The notes under the pieces: generated by a model
The model's database searches: none
Seen by the model: only the letters and a program-made list of their open reading frames with translations
What the model was told of the DNA's origin: nothing
Assembly: GCA_937877515.1 (NCBI GenBank)
Contig: CALFIX010000059.1
Coordinates: forward strand, 1 to 64,000
Length of the DNA: 64,000 nucleotides
Reading direction: 5' to 3'
DNA from: an uncultured Treponema sp.
Lineage (GTDB): Bacteria; Spirochaetota; Spirochaetia; Treponematales; Treponemataceae
Position numbers and translations under genes: made by a program
Shown: positions 16,355 to 25,032 of the stretch, in pieces
How positions within the stretch are numbered: position 1 is the stretch's first letter
Layout of the letters: each line of letters begins with the position of its first letter

Positions 16355-17482
16355 ATGAAAAAAATAAATTTAAAAAAAATTGTTACAGCATTAGCTTTTA
16401 TAGGTATTGTAACATCTTTGTATGCAGGTGGTAAAAAAGATAAGACTGATCATTCATATTTAGATGATGAAACAAAGGATGCAGATCCATGCCGTGTTCT
16501 TTATAATCATGATGAACCAGAAGGTGATCCTATAGTTTTAAATGAGGTATGGGGTTATGTAATGTATGGTCGTGAAGATAAATTTACAAATGACATGCCA
16601 ATAACAGATTTGTGTTATTTTAGCGCAGATGTAAATAGTTATGGTGAAATTACAGATGTTCCAAAGGCTTCATATTTTAGAAATCGTGGGTATGAAGGGC
16701 GTATTCATTTAGTTGTAACTTGTACAGGCAGGGCTTTAACGCATTTGGTAATGGAACCAGATTTTGGTGTGCGTAAGACTTTAGTTTCTTCTATAGCAAA
16801 AATGAGTAAAGATTACGATGGTGTTCAAATAGATTTTGAAACTGTTCCTGCTAGAGATGTAGAAAATTTTAGAACATTTTTGACAGATGTTCGTAAGGCA
16901 ATAGGAAAGGATAAAATTTTTTCTGTTGCATTGGCTGCACGCGTAAAAAAAATAAGTGATGATATTTATAATTATGAAAAAATTTATCCACTTGCAGATA
17001 AAATAATAATTATGGCTTATGATGAACATTGGTCTGGAAGTGTTCCTGGCAGTGTTGCAAGTTATGACTGGTGTGAAAAAGTTTCTGATTATAGTAAGAG
17101 TGTTATTCCAGAAGAAAAACTTGTAATGGGGCTGCCGTTTTATGGACGTACTTGGCAAGAAGGCGGGTCTTATGGCAGTGCTTGGGTGTTTACAAGTATA
17201 AGCCGTATTTTAAATGAAAATAATATAACACATGTAGAGCGTGAAAACGGTGTTCCATATTTTTCTGCAACAATTCCTGTAAATGTAACTGGATACTTTG
17301 AAGATACATATTCATTGGTTACAAGGGCAAGAATGTACAACGAAAAAGGAATAGACAAATTTGCATTCTGGCGGGTTGGGCAGGAAGACATAAGCTTTTG
17401 GCAGTGGTTAAAAATTTATGGTGAAGATGATTTTTTAGAAGAAACTACTTCTGATTCTGACCCACAGAGTCTTGAGAATTAA
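16355..17482 (+). CDS. Secreted glycoside hydrolase family 18 protein
   Basis: 375 residues with a Sec signal ending near SLYAGG. The GH18 catalytic motif DGVQIDFE lies near residue 155, with IIMAYDEHWSGS and LVMGLPFYGRTW later, the order seen in chitinases and in YaaH/SleL-type peptidoglycan N-acetylglucosaminidases. 'VMYGR' and 'GYVMYG' near the N-terminus fit the latter group better. It acts on GlcNAc-containing polymers outside the inner membrane. Ribosome site GGAGAGGG. The 3' end overlaps the convergent cdd gene by 38 bases. Confidence 0.85.
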   Translation: MKKINLKKIVTALAFIGIVTSLYAGGKKDKTDHSYLDDETKDADPCRVLYNHDEPEGDPIVLNEVWGYVMYGREDKFTNDMPITDLCYFSADVNSYGEITDVPKASYFRNRGYEGRIHLVVTCTGRALTHLVMEPDFGVRKTLVSSIAKMSKDYDGVQIDFETVPARDVENFRTFLTDVRKAIGKDKIFSVALAARVKKISDDIYNYEKIYPLADKIIIMAYDEHWSGSVPGSVASYDWCEKVSDYSKSVIPEEKLVMGLPFYGRTWQEGGSYGSAWVFTSISRILNENNITHVERENGVPYFSATIPVNVTGYFEDTYSLVTRARMYNEKGIDKFAFWRVGQEDISFWQWLKIYGEDDFLEETTSDSDPQSLEN

Positions 17483-17882
17483 AACTTTCGGGTAAGAGTT
17501 CTTTAAGTGTCATAGTTTTAAATTCATCCACAGACTTTGCTATGATAACAATAAAGTCATCCTTGCAGAACTCACGCATTACTTGACGGCATACGCCACA
17601 CGGAGTACAGAAGTCGTCAACTTTGCCACCGGGGCCGCCCACAATTGCAATAGCTTTAAAATCTTTTACCCCTTCACTAATAGCCTTAAAAAAGGCCGTG
17701 CGTTCTGCACAGTTAGATGGACCAAATGCAACATTTTCTATGTTGCAGCCGCCAAAGATAGAACCGTCTTCTGCCAGAAGGGCGGCCCCAACTTTGTAGT
17801 GTGAGTATGGTGTGTAAGAAAAGCTTAGCATAGAAAAAGCTTTTTCTATTAATGTTTTAACAGGTATTTCTTTTGATTCCAT
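17445..17882 (-). CDS. cdd: Cytidine deaminase
   Basis: 145 residues. YTPYSHYKVGAALLAEDG is the standard N-terminal motif; zinc ligands and catalytic Glu are in NCAERTAFF, and the second zinc pair is in FCTPCGVCRQVM. It converts cytidine and deoxycytidine to uridine forms in pyrimidine salvage. The start is two bases after the stop of the CE2 esterase gene, so they are co-transcribed. The tail (ESFNSQDSVGQNQK) extends into the region that overlaps GH18. Confidence 0.93.
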   Translation of the reverse strand: MESKEIPVKTLIEKAFSMLSFSYTPYSHYKVGAALLAEDGSIFGGCNIENVAFGPSNCAERTAFFKAISEGVKDFKAIAIVGGPGGKVDDFCTPCGVCRQVMREFCKDDFIVIIAKSVDEFKTMTLKELLPESFNSQDSVGQNQK

Positions 17883-17884
17883 AA

Positions 17885-18964
17885 TTATTGCTCTATCTTA
17901 AGTACACTCTTTTTTATAAATGTTGTAAGCTCACGAGCACAACGAGCATGAGTTGCAATAGAAGGATGCCCGCCTGCAGCACTGCCCTCTTCTTCTGTAG
18001 CTGGAGTAAAGTGAAATGAATAAACTTTACGGTCTTTTGTGTCCTGCACGTAAAATTGAACAGCTTTTTCTACTTCGGTAAATAGATAATCACCTTCTTT
18101 CATCATGCCAAGAGTACAAACTATGTATGCATCACTGTATTTTTTTCTAAGTGAGCGTATAAATTCAATATAAGCATATTTAAAATCTTCTAAGTTTGCT
18201 GGTTCTTTTTTTACAAAAGCTTCATCATTTGTTCCAAGATTTATAACTACAATGGAAGGACGCTGCGAAGTAAATTTCCATTTGTGTTCTTTTAATAATT
18301 TTGAATTATCACAAACTGCTGTGTATTCATATATCTTAGGAAGAGTATGTTCTTCATCTTTAGAACCTTCTTCATTCCAGCCAGAAAGAACTCCATAACT
18401 TGAATAACAAACAAATGTAGCGTCTGCATTAAAATTTTCTGCTGTAATGTATGCAAAGCTTTTAGTTATATTTTCTGTTGCTGTAGAAAAAGTTTCATTT
18501 TGGGTTTTAGATTCTACACCATAACCGCAAGTAATGCTGTCTCCAATAAATTCAATTTGCATGTCGCGCCGTGTTTCTGGAACAACAAAACCACCATCGT
18601 CAGTTATAATGTTTTTAATCCCCATCAAAGATTTACGTGCTTCTGAAAGTTTTATTATAGAGATTTTTCCTTCGCGTATTTGTGTTTTGTCATTGTAGAC
18701 AATAATACGTTGCTCACGAGTCTTCATTATATCACTTGCTATAAGCTTACCGTCTAAATATACAGCATAGCGAGCACGAGATTCTGTATCTTGCGAAAAT
18801 TGTTGAACAGAAGTTTCATCTCCAACTAGGGTAATGGCTACAGCTTTTGCAACTGTATTAAACTGAATACCTGTACCGCTGTGGGTAAGCCAAAGAATGC
18901 CATTGCCATTTATGGCGCGTCCAAGAACTTTTACTGTGTATGGTGTTGCTGGAAATGCTCTCAT
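17885..18964 (-). CDS. Carbohydrate esterase family 2 (SGNH) acetylesterase
   Basis: 359 residues. A beta-rich N-terminal part (GRAINGNGILWLTHSGTGIQ) precedes an SGNH hydrolase core: IEFIGDSITCGYGVES with the nucleophile Ser, NLGTNDEAF, and GGHPS near the C-terminus with the catalytic His. This two-domain layout is CE2, which removes acetyl groups from xylan, mannan or cello-oligosaccharides. No signal peptide is seen, so it probably acts on imported oligosaccharides. It is first in a two-gene unit with cdd and divergent from the proline operon. Confidence 0.85.
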   Translation of the reverse strand: MRAFPATPYTVKVLGRAINGNGILWLTHSGTGIQFNTVAKAVAITLVGDETSVQQFSQDTESRARYAVYLDGKLIASDIMKTREQRIIVYNDKTQIREGKISIIKLSEARKSLMGIKNIITDDGGFVVPETRRDMQIEFIGDSITCGYGVESKTQNETFSTATENITKSFAYITAENFNADATFVCYSSYGVLSGWNEEGSKDEEHTLPKIYEYTAVCDNSKLLKEHKWKFTSQRPSIVVINLGTNDEAFVKKEPANLEDFKYAYIEFIRSLRKKYSDAYIVCTLGMMKEGDYLFTEVEKAVQFYVQDTKDRKVYSFHFTPATEEEGSAAGGHPSIATHARCARELTTFIKKSVLKIEQ

Positions 18965-19040
18965 TTTTTTATCCCTATTTCAATTATTACATGAAACTTT
19001 TCTTTTATCAACATTAAATAGACTTACTTTGTGTAACTAC

Positions 19041-19069
19041 TTGAAAAAACGGCGTTAAAACTTTACAAT
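19041..19069 (+). promoter_or_regulatory. Promoter of the proline operon, leaderless layout
   Basis: TTGAAA (19041-19046), 17-bp spacer, TACAAT (19064-19069), 9 bases before the ATG at 19079, with no ribosome-binding site. Confidence 0.65.
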
Positions 19070-19078
19070 GCCCTATAT

Positions 19079-19618
19079 ATGAAAGGTGATTTAATAGAAC
19101 AGTTTTTAGACAGTGCTTCCATTCAAGCAATGACAAATCTTGTTACTTCAAATGATGAAAAATCAACTCTTGTAGCTGCAAAAAATATAGCAGGCTCTTT
19201 AGGAGACTCAGATGGTTTTGCAAAAATCGCCGATTCAAAAACAGATGCAGAACAAAAACTTATTTCTAGTTTTCATAACAATCTGGTCTTGTTAATTCAA
19301 AAGACTTGGGTAGAAAAATCTGATGAAGAATTAAAAGCTCAAGTTCTTTATCACCTGGAAGAATTTTGTAAGCAGTTAAATGCCAGAAGCTATACAGCAA
19401 GTTATGCACCATTTTTTAGCATAGTTGATGATGTTGTATATTTAATGTTTGGAACTCAAGCAAAGAGTAAAGATTTTGATGAGTATGCTCTCAGAATAGA
19501 TCCTGAATTTGGAATTTTTTGGTGGTATATGCAAAGTCTTCCAAGAGAGGCTCGCTGGTCGGAATCAAAAAGCCGTCTTGCAATTCTTTTAGGAATGTAT
19601 TTCCTAGCAAATTATTAA
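19079..19618 (+). CDS. Conserved-looking cytosolic protein of unknown function
   Basis: 179 residues, no signal peptide and no motif I recognise. Mostly helical, with acidic N-terminal half and a C-terminal FGIFWWYMQSLPREARWSES followed by KSRLAILLGMYFLANY. It begins at a promoter with leaderless geometry and is followed 29 bases later by proA with its own GGAGG site, so it probably heads the proline operon. The coding frame is well supported by position and codon use; its role is unknown. Confidence 0.65.
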   Translation: MKGDLIEQFLDSASIQAMTNLVTSNDEKSTLVAAKNIAGSLGDSDGFAKIADSKTDAEQKLISSFHNNLVLLIQKTWVEKSDEELKAQVLYHLEEFCKQLNARSYTASYAPFFSIVDDVVYLMFGTQAKSKDFDEYALRIDPEFGIFWWYMQSLPREARWSESKSRLAILLGMYFLANY

Positions 19619-19647
19619 TTTTGTTTTGTAATTATGGAGGATTGCCC

Positions 19648-20934
19648 ATGAACATTTCAGAAATTTGTTCAGAGCTTAGAACGGGGGCAAATCTTCTTGC
19701 CCAACACACTTCAATTCAGAAAAATCATGCCCTTGAATGTGTAGAGCTTTCTTTAGAAAAAAATAAAGATTTAATCTTAGAAGCAAATGCACGTGATGTA
19801 GAATCTAGTCGTGCAAGAGGTTTGTCAGAATCTTTAGTAGAACGTCTTGCTTTGGATGAAAAAAAATTTGATTCAATTCTTCAAGGTGTAAAAACAATTA
19901 TTCAACAGGGAGACCCTATTGGAGAAGAAACTGCAGGTTGGTCTGTTCCAAATGGTATGCAGATAAGACAGATTCGTGTTCCTTTGGGAGTTGTTGCAAT
20001 TATTTATGAAAGTCGTCCGAATGTTACTGTAGATGCATTTGCACTTGCATACAAAAGTGGTAATGCAATTTTGCTTAGAGGTTCTTCTAGTGCATTAGAA
20101 TCAAACAAAGCCCTGGTAGATGCAATTACACAAGGGTTAAAAGATGCAGGCCGTGATGGTGTTACAGAAGCTATAAGACTTTGTACAAATGGTTCTCACG
20201 AAGAAGTAAATGAAATTCTTAATTCAACAGGAATGATTGATGTTGTTTTACCACGTGGTGGAGCGAAGCTTATAAATACTGTAGTAGAAAATGCTCATGT
20301 TCCTGTAATTCAGACGGGCGCAGGGGTTTGTCATCTTTATGTAGACGAAGACTGTGATGTTCAGATGGCAAGTGATATTGCAGCAAATGCAAAAATGCAG
20401 CGTCCTGGTGCATGTAATGCAATAGAAACCATTTTAGTAAACAAAAGAAATGCTGGTGAATTTTTACCTCTTATGGTACAAAAATTTGACGGCAAAGTAA
20501 AAATGCATGCAGGTGAAGTTTGCTATCCAATAATAGAACAGGCTCTTAGAAGAAACGGTACGCTAGAAGTAAATCCAGAAATTTTAGTAAGAGCCACAGA
20601 AGAAGATTTTGGTTATGAATTTTTGGATATGGAAGTTGCAATTAAATGTGTAGATTCTGTGGAAGAAGCTATTTCTTTTATAAATACTCATAATACAAAA
20701 CACAGTGAAGCAATTGTTACAAACAATAGAACAAATGCTCGCATGTTCCAGGCAGAAGTAGATGCAGCTTGTGTTTACGTTAATGCAAGTACGCGTTTTA
20801 CTGATGGCGGAGAATTTGGTTTTGGTGCAGAACTTGGAATCAGTACACAAAAACTTCATGCACGTGGACCAATGGGAATAAAAGCTCTTACCACAACAAA
20901 GTTTTTAATTGATGGAGACGGACAAATCCGATGA
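19648..20934 (+). CDS. proA: Gamma-glutamyl phosphate reductase
   Basis: 428 residues from the ATG at 19648, chosen for GGAGG upstream and the family N-terminus. Motifs: GVVAIIYESRPNVTVDAFAL, LRGSSSALESN, catalytic Cys region MQRPGACNAIETIL, and ASTRFTDGGEFGFGAELGIS. It reduces gamma-glutamyl phosphate with NADPH to glutamate semialdehyde, step two of proline synthesis. Its stop overlaps the proB start (ATGA). Confidence 0.96.
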   Translation: MNISEICSELRTGANLLAQHTSIQKNHALECVELSLEKNKDLILEANARDVESSRARGLSESLVERLALDEKKFDSILQGVKTIIQQGDPIGEETAGWSVPNGMQIRQIRVPLGVVAIIYESRPNVTVDAFALAYKSGNAILLRGSSSALESNKALVDAITQGLKDAGRDGVTEAIRLCTNGSHEEVNEILNSTGMIDVVLPRGGAKLINTVVENAHVPVIQTGAGVCHLYVDEDCDVQMASDIAANAKMQRPGACNAIETILVNKRNAGEFLPLMVQKFDGKVKMHAGEVCYPIIEQALRRNGTLEVNPEILVRATEEDFGYEFLDMEVAIKCVDSVEEAISFINTHNTKHSEAIVTNNRTNARMFQAEVDAACVYVNASTRFTDGGEFGFGAELGISTQKLHARGPMGIKALTTTKFLIDGDGQIR

Positions 20935-21728
20935 ATATTCAAGAGACAATTTCAAAAGCAAAAAAGATTGTAATAAAATTTGGAAGCAATTCGCTTGCAA
21001 AAGAAGATGGAACAATTAATACAGATTTTATGGAAAAGCTGGCTTCCAGCTGCTCTTCGTTAATGCAAAGTGGAAAGCAGGTAATAATTGTTTCTTCCGG
21101 TGCACAAGTGGCAGGACTTTCTGTTATAAATGGTTGGGCCCATAAAAAAGACCAGCTTTATCGTCAGGCACTTTGTGGAATTGGACAGGTAGAATTAATG
21201 GATAAGTGGCGGGAAGCTTTTAGAAAACAAAATATTCATGTTGCACAGCTTTTACTTATCAAAGAAGATTTTGAAGACTATCAGCATACATTAAATATGC
21301 GAAATACACTTTTTACTCTTGTAGATGAAGGTGTTGTTCCAATCATAAATGAAAACGATTCAGTTTCTTTTGAAGAAAATTCAATAGGTGATAACGATAA
21401 TCTTTCTGCATTAACAGCAATATTGTGGAGTGCAGATTTACTTATTTTGTTTAGTGATATAGATGGTGTTTATACAGATAATCCTAAAACAAATCCGGAT
21501 GCAAAGCTTATAGAAGAAGTAAAGGATATTCGATCCTTAAAAGAGCAGATTAAAATTGGAAGTACAAATAGCTTTGGTACTGGCGGAATTAAGACAAAAA
21601 TTCAGGCTGCAGAAAAAGTAACAGCCCGCGGCATTCCTCTTCTTTTGGCAAATAGTAAACGAGACAAGCCGCTTGCATCTTTAATGAATGGAACTGCAAA
21701 GGGTACATTGTTTTTGGCAACAATATAA
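20931..21728 (+). CDS. proB: Glutamate 5-kinase (short form, no PUA domain)
   Basis: 265 residues. Amino-acid kinase fold with VIKFGSNSLAKEDG at the start, VSSGAQVAGLSV, IINENDSVSFEE and SFGTGGIKTKIQAAEKV. It phosphorylates glutamate, the first and feedback-regulated step of proline synthesis. The C-terminal PUA domain of the long form is absent, as in many bacteria. The start overlaps the proA stop by four bases, so the pair is translationally coupled and stoichiometric. Confidence 0.95.
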   Translation: MNIQETISKAKKIVIKFGSNSLAKEDGTINTDFMEKLASSCSSLMQSGKQVIIVSSGAQVAGLSVINGWAHKKDQLYRQALCGIGQVELMDKWREAFRKQNIHVAQLLLIKEDFEDYQHTLNMRNTLFTLVDEGVVPIINENDSVSFEENSIGDNDNLSALTAILWSADLLILFSDIDGVYTDNPKTNPDAKLIEEVKDIRSLKEQIKIGSTNSFGTGGIKTKIQAAEKVTARGIPLLLANSKRDKPLASLMNGTAKGTLFLATI

Positions 21729-21750
21729 ATTATTTGTAAGGAGCAGCAAT

Positions 21751-22563
21751 ATGAATATGGAAAACGTAAAAATTGGTTGCATTGGAAGCGGCACAATGGG
21801 TGGTGCTTTAATGCAGGCTATTGCAAAAAAAGTTGGTGGCAAAAACGTATTTGTAACAGATGTGGATTATGCTAAAGCAGAAGATTTTGCTTTAAAGATA
21901 AACGGAACAGCTCTTAAAACAAATCCAGAAATTGCAGAAAAATCAGATGTAATTTTTCTTGCAGTAAAACCTGCGTATGTTCAGAGTGTGTTAAAAGAAA
22001 TAAAAGAAAGAATTACAAATTCAAAGTTGATTATTTCTATGGCAGCAGGTGTAACTTTAAGCACTTTAGAAGAAGCAGCTGGTAAAGATGTTCATATTAT
22101 TCGCATTATGCCAAATCTTCCGGCAACGGTTGGTGAAGCAATGATAGCTTTAAGCCTAAATTCTTTTGTAACAGACGAAGAAAGCTTACTTGCAAAAACA
22201 CTTTTAGATAGCGCCGGAAAAGCAGAAATTGTTCCAGAAAAACTTATGGATGGTGTTACAGCTGTAAGTGGTTCAGGACCAGCTTATGCATTTTTGTTTA
22301 TAGAAGCTTTAGCAGATGCTGCCGTTCGCTTTGGACTTCCTCGTTCACAAGCATATATTTATGCAGCACAAACTTTACGAGGGGCTGCAACTATGGCTTT
22401 GGAAGACGGAAGAAGTATTAGCGAATTAAAAGATGCTGTATGTTCTCCCGCAGGAACAACAATAGAAGGTGTTGTTGCATTAGAAAAATGTGGCTTTAGA
22501 AACGCAGTAATAGAAGCTGCAACTGCAGCATTCAACAAAAGTGTAGAGCTTGGGAAAAAATAA
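21751..22563 (+). CDS. proC: Pyrroline-5-carboxylate reductase
   Basis: 270 residues from the ATG at 21751 (AAGGAG upstream). Rossmann motif IGCIGSGTMGGAL, then VIFLAVKP, RIMPNLPATVGEA, and the family signature LKDAVCSPAGTTIEGV with the GSGPAYAF helix. It makes proline from pyrroline-5-carboxylate. It completes a full glutamate-to-proline operon (proA-proB-proC). The end abuts the convergent GNAT gene across an A+T palindrome. Confidence 0.96.
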   Translation: MNMENVKIGCIGSGTMGGALMQAIAKKVGGKNVFVTDVDYAKAEDFALKINGTALKTNPEIAEKSDVIFLAVKPAYVQSVLKEIKERITNSKLIISMAAGVTLSTLEEAAGKDVHIIRIMPNLPATVGEAMIALSLNSFVTDEESLLAKTLLDSAGKAEIVPEKLMDGVTAVSGSGPAYAFLFIEALADAAVRFGLPRSQAYIYAAQTLRGAATMALEDGRSISELKDAVCSPAGTTIEGVVALEKCGFRNAVIEAATAAFNKSVELGKK

Positions 22564-23430
22564 TTATTTTTTATAGTAAAAGATTGAATATTCTCCACTA
22601 GGAGAAAACCCTTCTTTTTGATATAAAGAAAGAGCTGCCACGTTTTCTTTTCTAACATAGAGAACGGCAGCTTTTTTTTGTTCATGTGAATATTCTAAAA
22701 GTTTATTTATTAAAATACCTGCGTAACCATTTTTACGTTCTTCTTTTTGGGTATAAACACCACCAATCTGTATAAAATTTTTTGTAATTGCATTTGTCTG
22801 AACTTTAGAAACCAGTTCATTATTTTTTTCTAGTGCAAAAACAATTTGAGAATCTAAAGATTTATCTAAATTTATTCTTTCAGAAGAAGGCATTACGGCT
22901 TTCCAAGAAGGTAAAACCTCTTCGCTTATGTAGGAAAGTTGTAAGTGCATAAGAGCATCGGCTTCGTTTTTTGTACATTTTATAATTTTACAGTTTTCAT
23001 TTTGCAATTGCTTAAAATCATTTTTTGTTGGGTAAGAGGAAGATTTTAAAAGACTCATGTTGCGTTCTTCATCAGGAAGAGAAGAAGAAAGTTCAAAAAT
23101 GATTTTTTTTATAATTTCTGCCCAAGAGGTTTTTGCACTTATGCAATAAAGCGTTCTAAGACCTAAAAATTTTTTTAATTCAGCTTGAATTTTCTTTGTT
23201 GCACTCGGAAGGCATAAATTCATTGTGTAACCGTTGTAAGAAAAAACAGCTTTTATTTTATTGATTTTATTGAATAAGTCAGTTTCTAAAATTATGTAAA
23301 CGTCATCATTTTTACGTAAAATTTTTTGCATCAAAGAACAGCAGAATTGTTCATGAGGCGTCACAAACATTTCTGCCGCATTATAAAGACTAGGATTTTC
23401 CTGCAAATGAATTATGCGAAGAAAACTCAA
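22564..23430 (-). CDS. GNAT-family acetyltransferase
   Basis: 288 residues with a TTG start (AGGA 9 bases upstream). The C-terminal third is a GNAT domain: IQIGGVYTQKEERKNGYAGI with the acetyl-CoA loop, then AAVLYVRKENVAALSLYQKE and GFSPSGEYSIFYYKK. The first half is lineage-specific, with no motif recognised. It follows the PFL-family gene by 11 bases in the same direction and so is probably co-transcribed. Substrate unknown. Confidence 0.75.
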   Translation of the reverse strand: MSFLRIIHLQENPSLYNAAEMFVTPHEQFCCSLMQKILRKNDDVYIILETDLFNKINKIKAVFSYNGYTMNLCLPSATKKIQAELKKFLGLRTLYCISAKTSWAEIIKKIIFELSSSLPDEERNMSLLKSSSYPTKNDFKQLQNENCKIIKCTKNEADALMHLQLSYISEEVLPSWKAVMPSSERINLDKSLDSQIVFALEKNNELVSKVQTNAITKNFIQIGGVYTQKEERKNGYAGILINKLLEYSHEQKKAAVLYVRKENVAALSLYQKEGFSPSGEYSIFYYKK

Positions 23431-23441
23431 ATTCGTTTTTC

Positions 23442-24803
23442 CTAATTTCTAAATGAATGGATTGGAGCAGGAATTTTTCCGCCGCGGTTAATAAAGTCTG
23501 CACAGCTGAACTTGTTTACTTCCATTACAGGGCAGCCACCTAAAAGTCCACCAAACTCAACCCAATCGCCTGCTTTCTTTCCAGGGACAGGAATCAAGCG
23601 GACTGCTGTTGTTTTATTGTTTACCATGCCGATTGCCATTTCATCTGCCATAATGCCGCTTATTGTTGTGGCACTCGTGTCGCCAGGAATAGCAATCATA
23701 TCCAGACCGACAGAGCAAACTGTAGTCATTGCCTCAAGTTTTTCTAAGGTAATTGAACCTTGCTTTACGGCGTTAATCATACCTTCATCTTCAGAAACAG
23801 GAATAAATGCACCGCTTAAACCACCAACATTTGTGCTTGCCATAACGCCACCTTTTTTGACCATATCAGTAAGCATGGCAAGTGCTGCTGTTGTTCCAGG
23901 AGCTCCACAGCCTTCAAGACCAATCTCCTCTAAAATGCGTGCAACAGAATCGCCGACTGCAGGAGTTGGTGCCAGAGACAAGTCTAAGATACCAAAATCA
24001 ACACCGAGACGTTTTGCAGCCTCGCTACCAACCATCTGTCCCATGCGGGTAATCTTAAATGCCATCTTTTTAATGCCGTCTGCAAGCTCATTAATAGGCT
24101 TTCCCTTAAACTCACGTGCTGCTGCCAGGATTACACCAGGACCGGAAACGCCAACGTTAATAACAGCGTCCCCTTCTCCAGGTCCGTGGAATGCACCAGC
24201 CATAAACGGATTGTCTTCTGGAGCATTTGTAAACACAACAAGTTTTGCACAGCCGTTTATAGGTAAATCCTTTGTGCGTTCGCTTGTCTTTTTTATTGTT
24301 TCGCCCATAAGCTTAACAGCATTCATGTTAATGCCGCTTTTTGTGCTTCCAACATTTACACTTGAACATACACAGTCGGTAACAGCAAGTGCTTCAGGAA
24401 TTGAATCAATTAAAATTTTATCGCCCGGGGTAATTCCCTTTTGAACTAAAGCAGAAAATCCGCCTATAAAGTTTACACCAAGTTCTTTTGCAATTTTGTC
24501 CAGCGTTACAGCCCATTCAACGTAACTGTCTTCTCCACTTGGTTCTGCCACCAAAGAAATTGGCGTAACAGAAATTCGCTTATTTATAATAGGAACACCG
24601 TATTCCTTTTCTATGTCCTGACCTACTTTTACAAGAGAGCCCGCACGAGACATAATTTTGTCGTACATTTTCTGACGGCTCTTTTTTCCGTCTTCACATG
24701 CACAGTCGCGTAACGAAATGCCCATTGTAATGCAACGAACATCAAGTTTGTGCCGCATAAACATATTAACTGTTTCTTCTATTTCTACAGGTGAAAAAAT
24801 CAT
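23442..24803 (-). CDS. PFL-family (UPF0210/DUF711) protein
   Basis: 453 residues, typical length. N-terminus IEETVNMFMRHKLDVRCITM, CACEDGKKSRQKMYDKI, then VNVGVSGPGVILAA and a C-terminal LLGGCPVMEVNKFSCADFINRGGKIPAP match UPF0210, structurally related to pyruvate formate-lyase but without the glycyl-radical loop. The family usually sits after a small ACT-domain gene; none is present here. A good promoter (TTGAAA-17-TACAAT) lies at 24861-24833. Biochemical role is not established. Confidence 0.88.
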   Translation of the reverse strand: MIFSPVEIEETVNMFMRHKLDVRCITMGISLRDCACEDGKKSRQKMYDKIMSRAGSLVKVGQDIEKEYGVPIINKRISVTPISLVAEPSGEDSYVEWAVTLDKIAKELGVNFIGGFSALVQKGITPGDKILIDSIPEALAVTDCVCSSVNVGSTKSGINMNAVKLMGETIKKTSERTKDLPINGCAKLVVFTNAPEDNPFMAGAFHGPGEGDAVINVGVSGPGVILAAAREFKGKPINELADGIKKMAFKITRMGQMVGSEAAKRLGVDFGILDLSLAPTPAVGDSVARILEEIGLEGCGAPGTTAALAMLTDMVKKGGVMASTNVGGLSGAFIPVSEDEGMINAVKQGSITLEKLEAMTTVCSVGLDMIAIPGDTSATTISGIMADEMAIGMVNNKTTAVRLIPVPGKKAGDWVEFGGLLGGCPVMEVNKFSCADFINRGGKIPAPIHSFRN

Positions 24804-24832
24804 ATTCGTCCTCGTAAAAGTTTTATGCGTGT

Positions 24833-24861
24833 ATTGTATTGAATTGTGTGTTTTTTTTCAA
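24833..24861 (-). promoter_or_regulatory. Promoter of the PFL-GNAT unit
   Basis: Minus strand TTGAAA (24861-24856), 17-bp spacer, TACAAT (24838-24833), then about 30 bases of leader with GAGGA before the ATG. Confidence 0.6.
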
Positions 24862-24944
24862 TTGTGGACGAAACTTATCTTTGATAAGTCAGATTTTATT
24901 TATTTTGTAAAAGCAATTTATTTTCATTTACCACATTTAATAAT

Positions 24945-24973
24945 TTGTGCTATAGAAAAAATCATTGTATAAT
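24945..24973 (+). promoter_or_regulatory. Promoter of the acyl-CoA synthetase gene
   Basis: TTGTGC (24945-24950), 17-bp spacer, TATAAT (24968-24973), followed by a 59-base leader ending in AGGAG. Confidence 0.55.
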
Positions 24974-25032
24974 AAATTAAGTTTAATACTCATAAAAATC
25001 ATGATCTAATTAAATTTTTAGGAGAATACAAA

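Noticed and set aside
19519..19647. N-terminal extension of proA upstream of 19648
   Set aside because: It overlaps the end of the preceding gene in another frame; the ATG at 19648 has GGAGG and the family N-terminus.
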